A stretch of 64,000 bases of DNA, taken from Serpens gallinarum (lineage in GTDB: Bacteria; Pseudomonadota; Gammaproteobacteria; Pseudomonadales; Pseudomonadaceae). The notes under the pieces were generated by a model that was given only the letters and a program-made list of their open reading frames with translations, made no database searches and was not told the DNA's origin. Below are positions 18,531 to 26,840 of the stretch, piece after piece. The first letter of the stretch is position 1. Each line of letters starts with the position of its first letter. The DNA is taken from assembly GCF_014836765.1 (NCBI RefSeq), contig NZ_JACSQG010000003.1, forward strand, positions 124,001-188,000. The letters run 5' to 3'. The position numbers and the translations under genes were made by a program.

Positions 18531-18561
18531 AGGTTCGCTAGTCGGCACTGGGTGACCTGCA

Positions 18562-18595
18562 ACTCAGTATGCGAAGTAAACGTCAGGCTGCCAGC
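18562..18595. promoter_or_regulatory. Conserved 34-bp block in divergent promoter, copy A
   Basis: A 34-base block beginning ACTCAGTATGCGAAG and ending GCTGCCAGC is identical to 25514-25547 in copy B, while the rest of the intergenic region has drifted. It lies between the divergent VIT-like and lipoprotein genes, about 30 bases upstream of the VIT start. The position and perfect conservation suggest a promoter or operator. A shorter match (CACCTAAACTTT) is also kept nearer the lipoprotein start. Confidence 0.5.
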
Positions 18596-18782
18596 TGCGA
18601 CTGCAATGAAGTCCTGAATTCCGACGCGGCCTGTAACAGGCGGAGCTGTCACAGGTACGGCGCACCGCTAGCCCGGCCGACGGAGCCGGTTGTGGCGGCT
18701 CCAGCACCTAAACTTTCGAAGTGGGCGAACGTTTGCGGCGTAGGCCGAGCGCCCCACTTGCTTCGGTGTCAGGGTCAGCGAT

Positions 18783-19802
18783 ATGAAGAGATGTATCCTG
18801 CTCGTCGTCTGGATCGTTATGCTGGCCGGCTGTGCGTCCCGGCCCCCGCCCGTGACCATTCCCGAGACCACCTGGCGGCAAATCGACCTGGAGATCATCG
18901 CCGCCTCGCACAATGCGACCGAACAAGCCAGCCACTTTGCACGCGATGCCCTGCAGGAGTGGCTTGATCTGGTTCGTCAGCGCACCGAGACGGACTTCAT
19001 TCCCTGGTTTTCGAGCTACCGGGCCCGCAAATGGCTGAGCATCAAGGTGTCCTGGTACCAGATGAGCGCCGACGAGGATAAGGAGCAGGTCGTCGACAGG
19101 CTGGCGCTCTATCTGCAGCAGCAATACCGCAAGCGCGTGTTGGTGCCGGTGGCCAGGCAGACCGATCCGGTGCGGATCAGAGAGCGCACGACGCGCTTCT
19201 ACATTTGGTTGCTTGGCGAGCTGATGGCGAAGATTCAGCTGCGCCATGGTGTCCCGCCCGAGCAGTTCGAACGCAGGCTTGCGGGTATTCCGGCGATCAC
19301 CCTGGCGCCTCCAGCTAATCAGGACGCTTCGCTGCAGCAATTAATCCGCAGCGAACGTCTCGACCGGCTCCCCGCCTATCGTGCCCTGAGTACCCGTGTC
19401 CGCGAGGCGCCTGCCACGGCCGTTCTCTGGTCCGAGGATGCCGGCATCACGTCCGTGGCCCGGCAGACCAGCCGCCAACTGACGAACGAGCTGGCCACTG
19501 GCAGTGTTGCCGGCGCGGTGGGAGCCATGCTCGGCCCTGCGGGAGCGGTGCTGTCCCTGGGCGTGATGGGCGTGACTGAACTGCTGCGTGAGCACGACCG
19601 ACCGGAACGGGAAGCCCAGCTGCGTAAAAGCCTCAATGCCGCGTTCAACCAGGAGTGGCGCGAGTGGATGCGCAGTCGCGACCACGGGGTGATGGCCGGC
19701 GTGCATTACCTGGACGACAGCCTCGAGCGACAGTTGCTTTCGCGGGTCGGATCGCCGGCGCGGCCGGCGTACTCGGCACAGTCGCGCCTAGGGTCTGATT
19801 GA
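18783..19802 (+). CDS. Lipoprotein of unknown function, copy A
   Basis: Lipoprotein of 339 aa. A short signal peptide ends in the lipobox LAGC (Cys17), followed by a Pro-rich SRPPPVT linker. The body is mostly helical and charged (ALQEWLDLVRQRTETDF, DKEQVVDRLALYLQQQYRKR). Near residues 235-265 is a glycine/alanine-rich hydrophobic stretch (GSVAGAVGAMLGPAGAVL) that could insert into or cross a membrane. I do not recognise the family. The gene is paired head to head with a VIT-like gene in both copies, which suggests a joint function. It ends 18 bases before the convergent DUF2950 gene. Copy B is frameshifted near its end, so this is the intact version. Confidence 0.85.
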   Translation: MKRCILLVVWIVMLAGCASRPPPVTIPETTWRQIDLEIIAASHNATEQASHFARDALQEWLDLVRQRTETDFIPWFSSYRARKWLSIKVSWYQMSADEDKEQVVDRLALYLQQQYRKRVLVPVARQTDPVRIRERTTRFYIWLLGELMAKIQLRHGVPPEQFERRLAGIPAITLAPPANQDASLQQLIRSERLDRLPAYRALSTRVREAPATAVLWSEDAGITSVARQTSRQLTNELATGSVAGAVGAMLGPAGAVLSLGVMGVTELLREHDRPEREAQLRKSLNAAFNQEWREWMRSRDHGVMAGVHYLDDSLERQLLSRVGSPARPAYSAQSRLGSD

Positions 19803-19820
19803 GAACGCACCCCAGGATAA

Positions 19821-20717
19821 TCAAAGCGGATCTTCCGCTTCAGCGACTTCCTTCCAGCTGCTGTCCGGGTCGAAACGGGTCATGGCCAGGGCCTGCTTGC
19901 CGCCGTCCGGTCCCAGGTCTTTCTCGAACACCCCGCCGTCGTGGCTGATCATGAAGCTCATCACGCCGCTGTTGCCGTAGGCAGACGGCCAGGCGATCAG
20001 GGCAAAGCCCCGACTCATGTTGTCGCCGAGCAGGTAGTCGTAGGGGCCGCCCGGCGCCGACGGCCCTTGGGCGGTGAGGATGCGGTAATGGTAGCCATGC
20101 CAATCGCCATCCGGCAGCTCATCGCCGAACAGCGGGCCCAGCGGGCTCTCCTCTTCGCCGGGCTGCTCGGCCCAATACAACCCATCGTGGCGGCCCTCGC
20201 TGCTGGCGAATTTCTGCGCGTACTCCAAGGCTCCATCGCCGTCTCGATCCACTTCCGCATAGTCCATCTGTGCGTCGTGGTAGGCCCGCACGGCTTGCAG
20301 GGTGGCCAGCTCGTTGCGGCCAATACGACGTATGCGAATGGTCTCGCCGCCGGCTTTGGTGTCGAAGAACCAGCCGTCCTCGCCTCGTACCAGCGGCAAC
20401 GGCAGCTCCCACGCGACGGTGCCCACGACCAGGTGTGAGCGGTCGCGAGACTCTGTGCGGATCTCATGTCGTTCCCGGTACAGGGCGAGAAATGCCTCGA
20501 CATCCTCACGCTCAATGCCTTCCAGCGGTATATAGCTGCTCCAGTCATCGCCCAACAGGGCCGCCAAGCGCGTAGCGTCGGCCTGCCGGGTGCCGAGGGC
20601 GGCGATAAAAGCCGCAACGGCTTCGTCGGGACTGGGAAAGGCCTGCTGCGCCGGCCATGCGTGGACGGGCAGCAGCGCCAGCAAGGCGAGTAGTGTGGTT
20701 CGCAGAGCTGCATGCAT
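19821..20717 (-). CDS. DUF2950 family secreted protein
   Basis: Exported protein of 298 aa with a signal peptide (residues 1-22, cut near AWPAQQ). The family is DUF2950: FPSPDEAVAAFIAAL near the N-terminus, DGWFFDTKAGGETIRIRRIGRNEL in the middle (two halves of the signature), and a C-terminal domain with GYHYRIL and GDNMSRGFALIAWP. I set the start at 20717 because AAGGAGC precedes it; 13 extra upstream codons lack such a site. It is ten bases downstream of the DUF3300 gene and the two are commonly neighbours, so they probably form one operon and one envelope complex. Function unknown. Confidence 0.85.
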   Translation of the reverse strand: MHAALRTTLLALLALLPVHAWPAQQAFPSPDEAVAAFIAALGTRQADATRLAALLGDDWSSYIPLEGIEREDVEAFLALYRERHEIRTESRDRSHLVVGTVAWELPLPLVRGEDGWFFDTKAGGETIRIRRIGRNELATLQAVRAYHDAQMDYAEVDRDGDGALEYAQKFASSEGRHDGLYWAEQPGEEESPLGPLFGDELPDGDWHGYHYRILTAQGPSAPGGPYDYLLGDNMSRGFALIAWPSAYGNSGVMSFMISHDGGVFEKDLGPDGGKQALAMTRFDPDSSWKEVAEAEDPL

Positions 20718-20727
20718 GGCGGGCTCC

Positions 20728-22071
20728 TTATCGGCGCCCTCCACGGGCGCCCCCACGAGACGAGGCCATGGCCGGGCGGCTCACCGCCCGCCCGCTGGTA
20801 CGAGCGGCTTGCGGGCGACTGGCGGCGGCGCGACTGGCCTGTCCGCGTTGCTGGGAGGCCCTTTCCCTGTTGGGCGAGCGGGCGCCGGCAAAGGCGTTGT
20901 CGGGTGTGTTCCGGGAGGCTGAATGCTGCTGGCGCGCCTGTTGGCGGGCCTGAGGCGTGCTGCGGGCCTGGTCTCGGGAGGGTTGCCGTGCCTGGGCTGG
21001 ATCGCGCATTTCGCGGTTCGCGGTCTGCGCCCGCTCGCGGGCCTGGCGATTGCTGGTGGCCGGGCTCTCGAAACCGCGCTGTTCCAAGCTCTTTCGGGCA
21101 CTCTCGCGGTCGGCGGTACGGGCCGTGTCGCGGCCTCTCAGGGCCTCACGCTGCTCGCTGTTGGCCAGGCGCTGGCCATACTGTTCGCGGCTGGCGCGGT
21201 CGCGGTAGGGCACACCGTCGCGGTTGACCGCGTTGTGCTTCCAGTTGTTCTCATTCACGTTGAGCTGACGGTTCGTGTTGATGTTGTTGTAGCGGTTAAC
21301 GTCGATATCGACGTCGCCACGGCCCCAGTCGCAGTCGCCCCACAGCGAGTCGATGACCGCCACCCCAGCGGCAAAGCCCAGGCCGGTGACCAGTGCGCTG
21401 CCGAAGTAAGAGCCCGCGGGCGGTGGGTAATAGACCGGCGGGTAGGACGGATAGGCCCAGGTTCCATAAACCACATTGGGGTTGTAGGTGGGCACATAGA
21501 CCACCTGCGGGTCGGCCGATTCGATGATGATGGTCTGCTCGCTGCTGCCACCCGATTGGGTCACTTCCTGGGTCGGCTGCTGGATGACCTTCTGCTTGTC
21601 GTCGGACTTCAAATTGCCCGCCTCCTGGGCCTGGCGTCGCAGGCGCTGCACCGAGTCCATTACCGCGTCGGGCTGGGCGAGGAAGGCGTCGCCGACCTTC
21701 TGTACCCAGGACGGGTCCTGGCCCAGGGTGGCCAGCACTGCAGGGAAGGCCACCAGCGATTGCACGCTGGGGTCCCATGGCTGCTCGGAGACCTGGTGCA
21801 CCGCGTCATCGCCGCTGGCATCCGGGTGTTCCATGGACCAGGAAGCCGCGTCGGCCACATCGCCGGGGTAGGTGGCAGCCATTAATACCTGAGCCAGCAG
21901 CGCATCGGGGTACAGGGCCAGTGGGGCCAGCATCTGGTCGAGTTCCTGGGCGCTGAAGACCTGTTCTGAAGCTTGGGAACTGCTCACCTCTGCCGCCCGG
22001 ATCGGCGAGAGGGCGGCGCCAGACAGCGCTAGCAGGAGCAGCCACATTTGAACGCTTGGATGGATATGCAT
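20728..22071 (-). CDS. DUF3300 family secreted protein with Arg/Gln/Ala-rich tail
   Basis: Exported protein of 447 aa. After a signal peptide (residues 1-27) comes the DUF3300 domain (about 35-270), with its hallmark LDQMLAPLALYPDALLAQVL and the later QVVYVPTYNPNVVYGTW, and a Tyr/Pro-rich strip (YPSYPPVYYPPP). From residue 300 to the end the sequence is low-complexity, rich in Arg, Gln, Ala, Ser and Asn, and strongly basic, which suggests binding to nucleic acid or acidic polymers in the envelope. The ATG at 22071 has AGGAGAAG upstream; a 43-codon extension does not look coding. Function unknown; paired with DUF2950. Confidence 0.88.
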   Translation of the reverse strand: MHIHPSVQMWLLLLALSGAALSPIRAAEVSSSQASEQVFSAQELDQMLAPLALYPDALLAQVLMAATYPGDVADAASWSMEHPDASGDDAVHQVSEQPWDPSVQSLVAFPAVLATLGQDPSWVQKVGDAFLAQPDAVMDSVQRLRRQAQEAGNLKSDDKQKVIQQPTQEVTQSGGSSEQTIIIESADPQVVYVPTYNPNVVYGTWAYPSYPPVYYPPPAGSYFGSALVTGLGFAAGVAVIDSLWGDCDWGRGDVDIDVNRYNNINTNRQLNVNENNWKHNAVNRDGVPYRDRASREQYGQRLANSEQREALRGRDTARTADRESARKSLEQRGFESPATSNRQARERAQTANREMRDPAQARQPSRDQARSTPQARQQARQQHSASRNTPDNAFAGARSPNRERASQQRGQASRAAASRPQAARTSGRAVSRPAMASSRGGARGGRR

Positions 22072-22261
22072 GAATGCTTCTCCTGGCGGAAGAACGCGAA
22101 GCGGCTGTCGCGCTTCGCCAAGCTCAGCCCGGCGTCCTTCTATGGGATAAGGCTTGGATCGCCGCGGCCCATGCTTCAAATGCTTACTCAGGCGTTCCAC
22201 GCTATCGGAACAGTGCGCTAAGTAAAAAGCATCGCCACTGTGGAGGGCCTTTCACGGTGGA

Positions 22262-24451
22262 TTAGCGGTTTTTCAGTACATAGCCGTAGGCCCGGGTACG
22301 CCCGTTGTCATGACGCAGATAGACCCCTTGCAGTTCGGGAGTGAAGCCCGGTAGCCGGTTGATGCCTTCTTCAAGGGACAGGAAGTAATCCAGTACGGGA
22401 CCGCCCCAGACTTCGCCCGGTACGACGCAGAGAAGACCGGGTGGGTAGGGTAGGGCGCCCTCTGCAGCGATACGACCGTCCGCTTCGGTCAGCGGAATCA
22501 GTTCGGCATTGCCGCGCACGTATTCGATCTGCGCAGCCTGCGGCAGCATCGCCATCTTGGGCAGGTGTGCCTTGCGAAACATGTCTCGCTGCAGCTGATT
22601 GACGGTGAGACCACGGTAGAGGTCGTGCATTTCCTGGCACAGCTGACGAATGCTGTAATCGCGGTAGCGAGCCTGATGGACCTCGTAAATCGCCGGCAGA
22701 ACGCGACTCATCGGCGCGTCGTCATCGATAAAACGCTCGAAGCGGGTGAGCTGGGCCGCCAGGTGGCTCATCTTGGCCCAGTCCTCTGCCGGAGTGAGCA
22801 GGAACAGGATCGAGTTGAGGTCGGACTTCTCCGGAACGATGCCGTTCTGCCGCAGAAAATTGGCGAGAATGCCCGCATGGATACCAAAATCGCTGTAGGT
22901 GCCATCGACCGGGTCGATTCCCGGCGTGGTGAACAACAGCTTGCACGGGTCGATGAAGTACTGGTTCTCGGCGTAACCGGGGAAGGCGTGCCAGCGGTCC
23001 TTAGGATGGAATCTGAAGAAGCGGATGTCGCTGGCGATTTCGTCGGTGGGATAGTCCTGCCAGTTGCGCCCCTCGATCTGCGGAGGCACGAAGGGCCGGA
23101 TCAGCGTGCAGGTTTCCAGGATCAATTTGCGGGCATTGATGCCGAACTTCAGGCAGTCGTCCCACAGTTTTAACCCGCTGCGCCCGCTATGGATCGCAGC
23201 GTTTATGTCCAGTGACGCGAACAACGGATAGAACGGGCTGGTGGACGCCTGGGCCATGAAGGCGTTGTTCACCCGTGCATGGTTGCAATAGCGGGGCTGG
23301 CCTTTGATGTGACGATCCTTCTTGTGAATCTGCGAGGCCTGGGAGAAGCCGGCCTGCTGTTTGTGCACCGACTGGGTGACAAAGATGCCCGGGTCGTTTT
23401 CATTCAGCTCCAGCAGCATGGGCGAACAGTCTTTCATGATCGGAATGAATTGCTCGTAGCCGACCCAGGCCGAGTCGAACAGGATGTAATCGCACAGCCG
23501 CCCGATACGATCGACCACCTGCCGGGCGTTGTAGATGGTGCCGTCGTAAGTGCCGAGCTGGATGACCGCAAGACGGAAGGGACGCGGCAGCTGGGCCTTG
23601 TCTGGCGCGACTTCGGCGATCAACTGGCGCAGGTAGTCCTCTTCGAAGCAATGGGCGTCGATTCCGCCGATGAACCCGTAGGGGTTGCGCGCGGTTTCCA
23701 GGTAGACCGGTGTGGCGCCGGCCTGCAGCAGCGCTCCCTGGTGAATGGACTTGTGATTGTTGCGGTCAAATAACACCAGGTCGCCGGGTGTGAGCAGGGC
23801 GTTGGTGACTACCTTGTTGGAGGCCGAGGTGCCGTTGAGCACGAAGTAGGTTTTGTCGGCGTTGAACACCTTGGCGGCATGTTGCTGAGCGGCCAGCGCA
23901 GGCCCTTCATGAATCAGCAGGTCACCCAGTTTGACGTCGGCATTGCAGATGTCGGTGCGAAATAGCGTCTCACCGAAAAAATCGAAGAACTGACGGCCAG
24001 CCGGATGCTTGCGGAAGAATTCCCCGCCTTGGTGACCGGGGCAGGCGAAGGTGGCATTGGCGGTTTCGGTGTAGCGCTTGAGGTTGCCGAAGAAAGGCGG
24101 GAGCAGGGTTTCCTCGTAGCCCTTGGCTGCGGCTTCCAGCTGGTGACCGTAGTAGTCGGCGTTGTTGCGGGCGGGATCGAACACGCCGGTGACCTGCAGC
24201 AGCATGTCACGCAAGTGCTCATAGGCCTCCATCGCGCGGTTCCCGTCCGGTGTGGCGACCAGGAAAACCGGGATATTGAAACCGGTGCGTTGTACGACGT
24301 CCAAGGCGCCAGCCGTGATGTCGTCGATAGAAAATACTGCCACGGCGACGTTGGTGTAATCGGTCTCGTCGAGGGAAACGACCGTTCGCGTGGTGGTGAA
24401 GCAATGGCGAACACCGTCATTGGCCGCAACATTCAGGCTGTTCATAAGCAT
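22262..24451 (-). CDS. speC: SpeC/SpeF-type ornithine decarboxylase
   Basis: Third fold-III PLP decarboxylase of the window, 729 aa, converting ornithine to putrescine and CO2 if it follows its family. The PLP lysine is Lys364 in TQSVHKQQAGFSQASQIH, and the neighbouring HIKGQ and NNAFMAQASTSPFYPLFASL are typical of SpeC/SpeF rather than AdiA or LdcA. Length matches SpeC (711) and SpeF (732). Two ATGs (24451 and 24445) share the GGAGGG ribosome binding site, so the start is uncertain by two codons. The gene stands alone, pointing left, between the two copies of the duplicated segment and away from the PotE-like antiporter that usually partners SpeF. Confidence 0.9.
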   Translation of the reverse strand: MLMNSLNVAANDGVRHCFTTTRTVVSLDETDYTNVAVAVFSIDDITAGALDVVQRTGFNIPVFLVATPDGNRAMEAYEHLRDMLLQVTGVFDPARNNADYYGHQLEAAAKGYEETLLPPFFGNLKRYTETANATFACPGHQGGEFFRKHPAGRQFFDFFGETLFRTDICNADVKLGDLLIHEGPALAAQQHAAKVFNADKTYFVLNGTSASNKVVTNALLTPGDLVLFDRNNHKSIHQGALLQAGATPVYLETARNPYGFIGGIDAHCFEEDYLRQLIAEVAPDKAQLPRPFRLAVIQLGTYDGTIYNARQVVDRIGRLCDYILFDSAWVGYEQFIPIMKDCSPMLLELNENDPGIFVTQSVHKQQAGFSQASQIHKKDRHIKGQPRYCNHARVNNAFMAQASTSPFYPLFASLDINAAIHSGRSGLKLWDDCLKFGINARKLILETCTLIRPFVPPQIEGRNWQDYPTDEIASDIRFFRFHPKDRWHAFPGYAENQYFIDPCKLLFTTPGIDPVDGTYSDFGIHAGILANFLRQNGIVPEKSDLNSILFLLTPAEDWAKMSHLAAQLTRFERFIDDDAPMSRVLPAIYEVHQARYRDYSIRQLCQEMHDLYRGLTVNQLQRDMFRKAHLPKMAMLPQAAQIEYVRGNAELIPLTEADGRIAAEGALPYPPGLLCVVPGEVWGGPVLDYFLSLEEGINRLPGFTPELQGVYLRHDNGRTRAYGYVLKNR

Positions 24452-24803
24452 CTACCCTCCACAGGCGTGGCGTGAGGGGGCGCAGCTATTCCAGGTTGGA
24501 CCATGCGCGTGACCCGTTAATGTCCCAGGTTCAAGTGGTATAGATCATCAGCCCACCTCGGCGTGCCTGGATCGGACTAAGAAGCGACTGACGGTCTGAC
24601 GCTCCCGGCTGTGGCGGAAAAAGTACGTCGATGCTCGCTCATCAGCGTGTGGCGGAGCAGTTGCAAGGCAGGGCTGAGTTGCAGCCGGAGTAGCAAACAA
24701 AGATCAACCAGGTCCATTCCCGTTTCGCGCGGGTCGTATTGATCGCCAAGGCCAGTCGCAGCCGGCTGCGCAGACGTTGAATACGACTCAGCCGGTGGGG
24801 TTG
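24452..24803. promoter_or_regulatory. Upstream region of the ornithine decarboxylase gene
   Basis: This 352-base gap precedes the leftward ornithine decarboxylase gene and follows the VIT-like copy B, also leftward. It should contain the decarboxylase promoter. I see no long hairpin, leader peptide or recognisable operator. The last 18 bases belong to the left edge of duplication copy B. Confidence 0.45.
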
Positions 24804-25481
24804 TCAGCCGCCCAGGGCAATGGTTGCCAAGACCAGTGCCACACCCAGCAGGGTGAATATCAGTGCGGTGATCGCCGGGCTGCGGGCGCCGGCAAAGCGA
24901 CCGTAACCCAGCCCGATGAGAAACAGCATGATCAGCGCAATCGCATTGGAGACGCGCAAAGCAAGCAACGGCTCGTCGAACAGCACAAACGGCAGCACTA
25001 CGGGCAGGGTGGAAAGCGCAACCAATAGAAACACCGCAAGGGCCGCCAGCAGGTCGATCGGACCGAGTTTAAGGCTGGTTCGCGCGATACGTTGCTCCAG
25101 CACACGCTGGTGCAGTGTCTGCACGTCGTTGGCATGCATAACCTTAGTGACCAGGGCCGGCATGGCATCAGCCAGCAGCTCGAAGGCCTGTGCAGAGCCC
25201 AGCGGAATTTTCTTCAGATGCTGAAACAGACGCCAGGCATGGCCACGCTCAGCGAGGCGGTTTAGCAGAAGCATGCAGCCATCCACCATGCCCCAGGCCA
25301 GGTTGCAGCCGAGGCTGGCAATCAGCAGTTCGCGTACCGAGCTTTCCCCCGCGTTAGCGACGCTGAAGGTGCCGGTGAAGGTCAACACCATCAGCAAGCC
25401 GAACAGGATTTCGGACATCCGGGATACCGGATCGAGCACGCGTTTTCTTGCGGGCTTGTCGACTGTCTCGTTGATCGCCAT
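24804..25481 (-). CDS. VIT1/CCC1-like membrane protein, copy B
   Basis: Paralogue of the protein at 17853-18530, 225 aa, with the same two N-terminal helices, soluble middle and three C-terminal helices. The helices are nearly identical between copies, while the middle (residues 60-130) differs clearly, for example GHAWRLFQHLKKIPLG here against SHTLRLMQQLQTLPLG in copy A. The frame is intact, so this copy is probably still expressed, and the uneven divergence hints at relaxed or altered selection on the soluble part. Metal transport is a family-based guess. It is divergent from lipoprotein copy B across a 219-base region that includes the conserved 34-bp block. Confidence 0.72.
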   Translation of the reverse strand: MAINETVDKPARKRVLDPVSRMSEILFGLLMVLTFTGTFSVANAGESSVRELLIASLGCNLAWGMVDGCMLLLNRLAERGHAWRLFQHLKKIPLGSAQAFELLADAMPALVTKVMHANDVQTLHQRVLEQRIARTSLKLGPIDLLAALAVFLLVALSTLPVVLPFVLFDEPLLALRVSNAIALIMLFLIGLGYGRFAGARSPAITALIFTLLGVALVLATIALGG

Positions 25482-25513
25482 GGGATTCGCCAGACAGAAC
25501 TGAGTGACATGCC

Positions 25514-25547
25514 ACTCAGTATGCGAAGTAAACGTCAGGCTGCCAGC
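25514..25547. promoter_or_regulatory. Conserved 34-bp block in divergent promoter, copy B
   Basis: Identical over 34 bases to 18562-18595 in copy A (starts ACTCAGTATGCGAAG), again just upstream of the VIT-like start. The flanking intergenic sequence differs at many positions and by small indels, so the block looks selected. It may be a promoter or regulator site for one or both divergent genes. Confidence 0.5.
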
Positions 25548-25700
25548 GGCTGTTGCGATAGGCCTTCATGGAAGCGACTGACTGAACGGGCGGCACACCG
25601 CCAGTCCGCTCGAAGGAGCCGGCGCTGCTATTCCTGCACCTAAACTTTGAATGTGAGACGTAGAGCGTCCCGCGCTTGCTTCAGTGTCAGGACCAGCGAT

Positions 25701-26642
25701 ATGAAGAGGTGCTTCCTGCTCGTAGTCTGGATCGTCATGCTGGCCGGCTGTGCGTCCCGGCCCCCGCCCGTGACCGTTTCCCCGAGTACCTGGAGGCAGG
25801 TCGACCGCGAAATCATTGCCGCGTCGCAAAACGCTACCGAGCAGGCCAGCCATTTCGCACGCGATGCCCTGCAGGAGTGGCTTGATTTGGTTCGACAGCG
25901 CACCGAGTCGGACTTCATCCCCTGGTTTTCGCGCTACCGGACCCGCAAATGGATGAGCATCAAGGTGTCCTGGTACCAGATGGGCGCCGACGAGGATAAG
26001 GAGGAGGTCGTCGACAGGCTGGCGCTCTATCTGCAGCAGCAATACCGCAAGCGCGTGTTGGTGCCGGTGGCTAGACAGACCGACCCAGTGCGGATCAGGG
26101 AGCGCACGACGCGCTTTTATGTCTGGCTGCTGGGCGAACTGCTGGCCAAGATTCCGCTGCGCCACGGTGTCCCGCCGGAGCAGTTCGAGCGCAGGCTGGC
26201 GGGTATTCCGGCGATCACTCTGGCGCCTCCTGCCAATCAGGACGCTTCACTCCAGCAACTGATCCGCACCGAGCGTCTCGATCGGCTGCCCGCTTATCGC
26301 GCGCTGGGTATCCGTATCCGCGAGGCGCCCGCCATGGTCGTTCTCTGGTCCGAGGATGCTGGCATCACGTCCGTGGCACGGCAGACCAGCCGCCAATTGA
26401 CCGCCGAGTTGGCAACCAGCAGCGTTGCCGGTGCGGTATCGGCCATGATCGGCCAGGCCGCCGGCACGGTGTTGTCCCTGGGTGTGATAGGTGTGACCGA
26501 ACTGCTGCGTGAACACGAGCGACCGGAACGGGAGGCCCAGCTGCGGAAAAGTCTCAACACCGCCTTCGACCAAGAATGGCGCGAGTGGATAAGCAGCCGC
26601 GATCACGGGGTGATGGCCGCGGGTTCATTACCTGGACGATAG
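25701..26642 (+). CDS. Lipoprotein of unknown function, copy B, frameshifted near the C-terminus
   Basis: Paralogue of the lipoprotein at 18783-19802, nearly identical through the lipobox LAGC, the charged helical body and the Gly/Ala-rich stretch. At about 26622, where copy A reads GCCGGCGTGCATTACC, copy B reads GCCGCGGGTTCATTACC, one base longer. The frame therefore shifts and stops at 26642 after GSLPGR, giving 313 aa. Reading on in the shifted frame recovers the copy A-like HYLDDSLERQLL, so the ancestral tail is still present in the DNA. The protein may still fold, losing only about 30 residues, but the change fits the general decay of this copy. The start is the ATG at 25701, matching copy A. 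Confidence 0.75.
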   Translation: MKRCFLLVVWIVMLAGCASRPPPVTVSPSTWRQVDREIIAASQNATEQASHFARDALQEWLDLVRQRTESDFIPWFSRYRTRKWMSIKVSWYQMGADEDKEEVVDRLALYLQQQYRKRVLVPVARQTDPVRIRERTTRFYVWLLGELLAKIPLRHGVPPEQFERRLAGIPAITLAPPANQDASLQQLIRTERLDRLPAYRALGIRIREAPAMVVLWSEDAGITSVARQTSRQLTAELATSSVAGAVSAMIGQAAGTVLSLGVIGVTELLREHERPEREAQLRKSLNTAFDQEWREWISSRDHGVMAAGSLPGR

Positions 26643-26840
26643 CCTCGAGCGGCAGTTGCTTTTGCAGCTCGAATCGCCGGCGGCCAGCGTACTCGGCGCA
26701 GGCGCGGCCCCCTTGTCAGCTAGTCGCGGCACGTTCCATCGATCCCCAAGTAGGTAGGTATCGAGCTTCGCAGCACCAGGATCACCGTCAGCGCCTTAGT
26801 TGAGAACGCACCCAGTGCGCCACCGGGCTGATTTAATGGT

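Larger units (their letters stand above)
17836..20664. repeat. Direct duplication, copy A (intact)
   Basis: This segment matches 24786-27002 in the same orientation and gene order: a leftward VIT-like gene, the shared divergent promoter region, a rightward lipoprotein gene and the start of leftward DUF2950. Matching edges can be followed by eye from GACTCAGCC at the left to GGCCTGCTGCGCC at the right. Copy A is the intact version. Boundaries are accurate to about 20 bases. No terminal inverted repeats or transposase accompany it. Confidence 0.85.
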
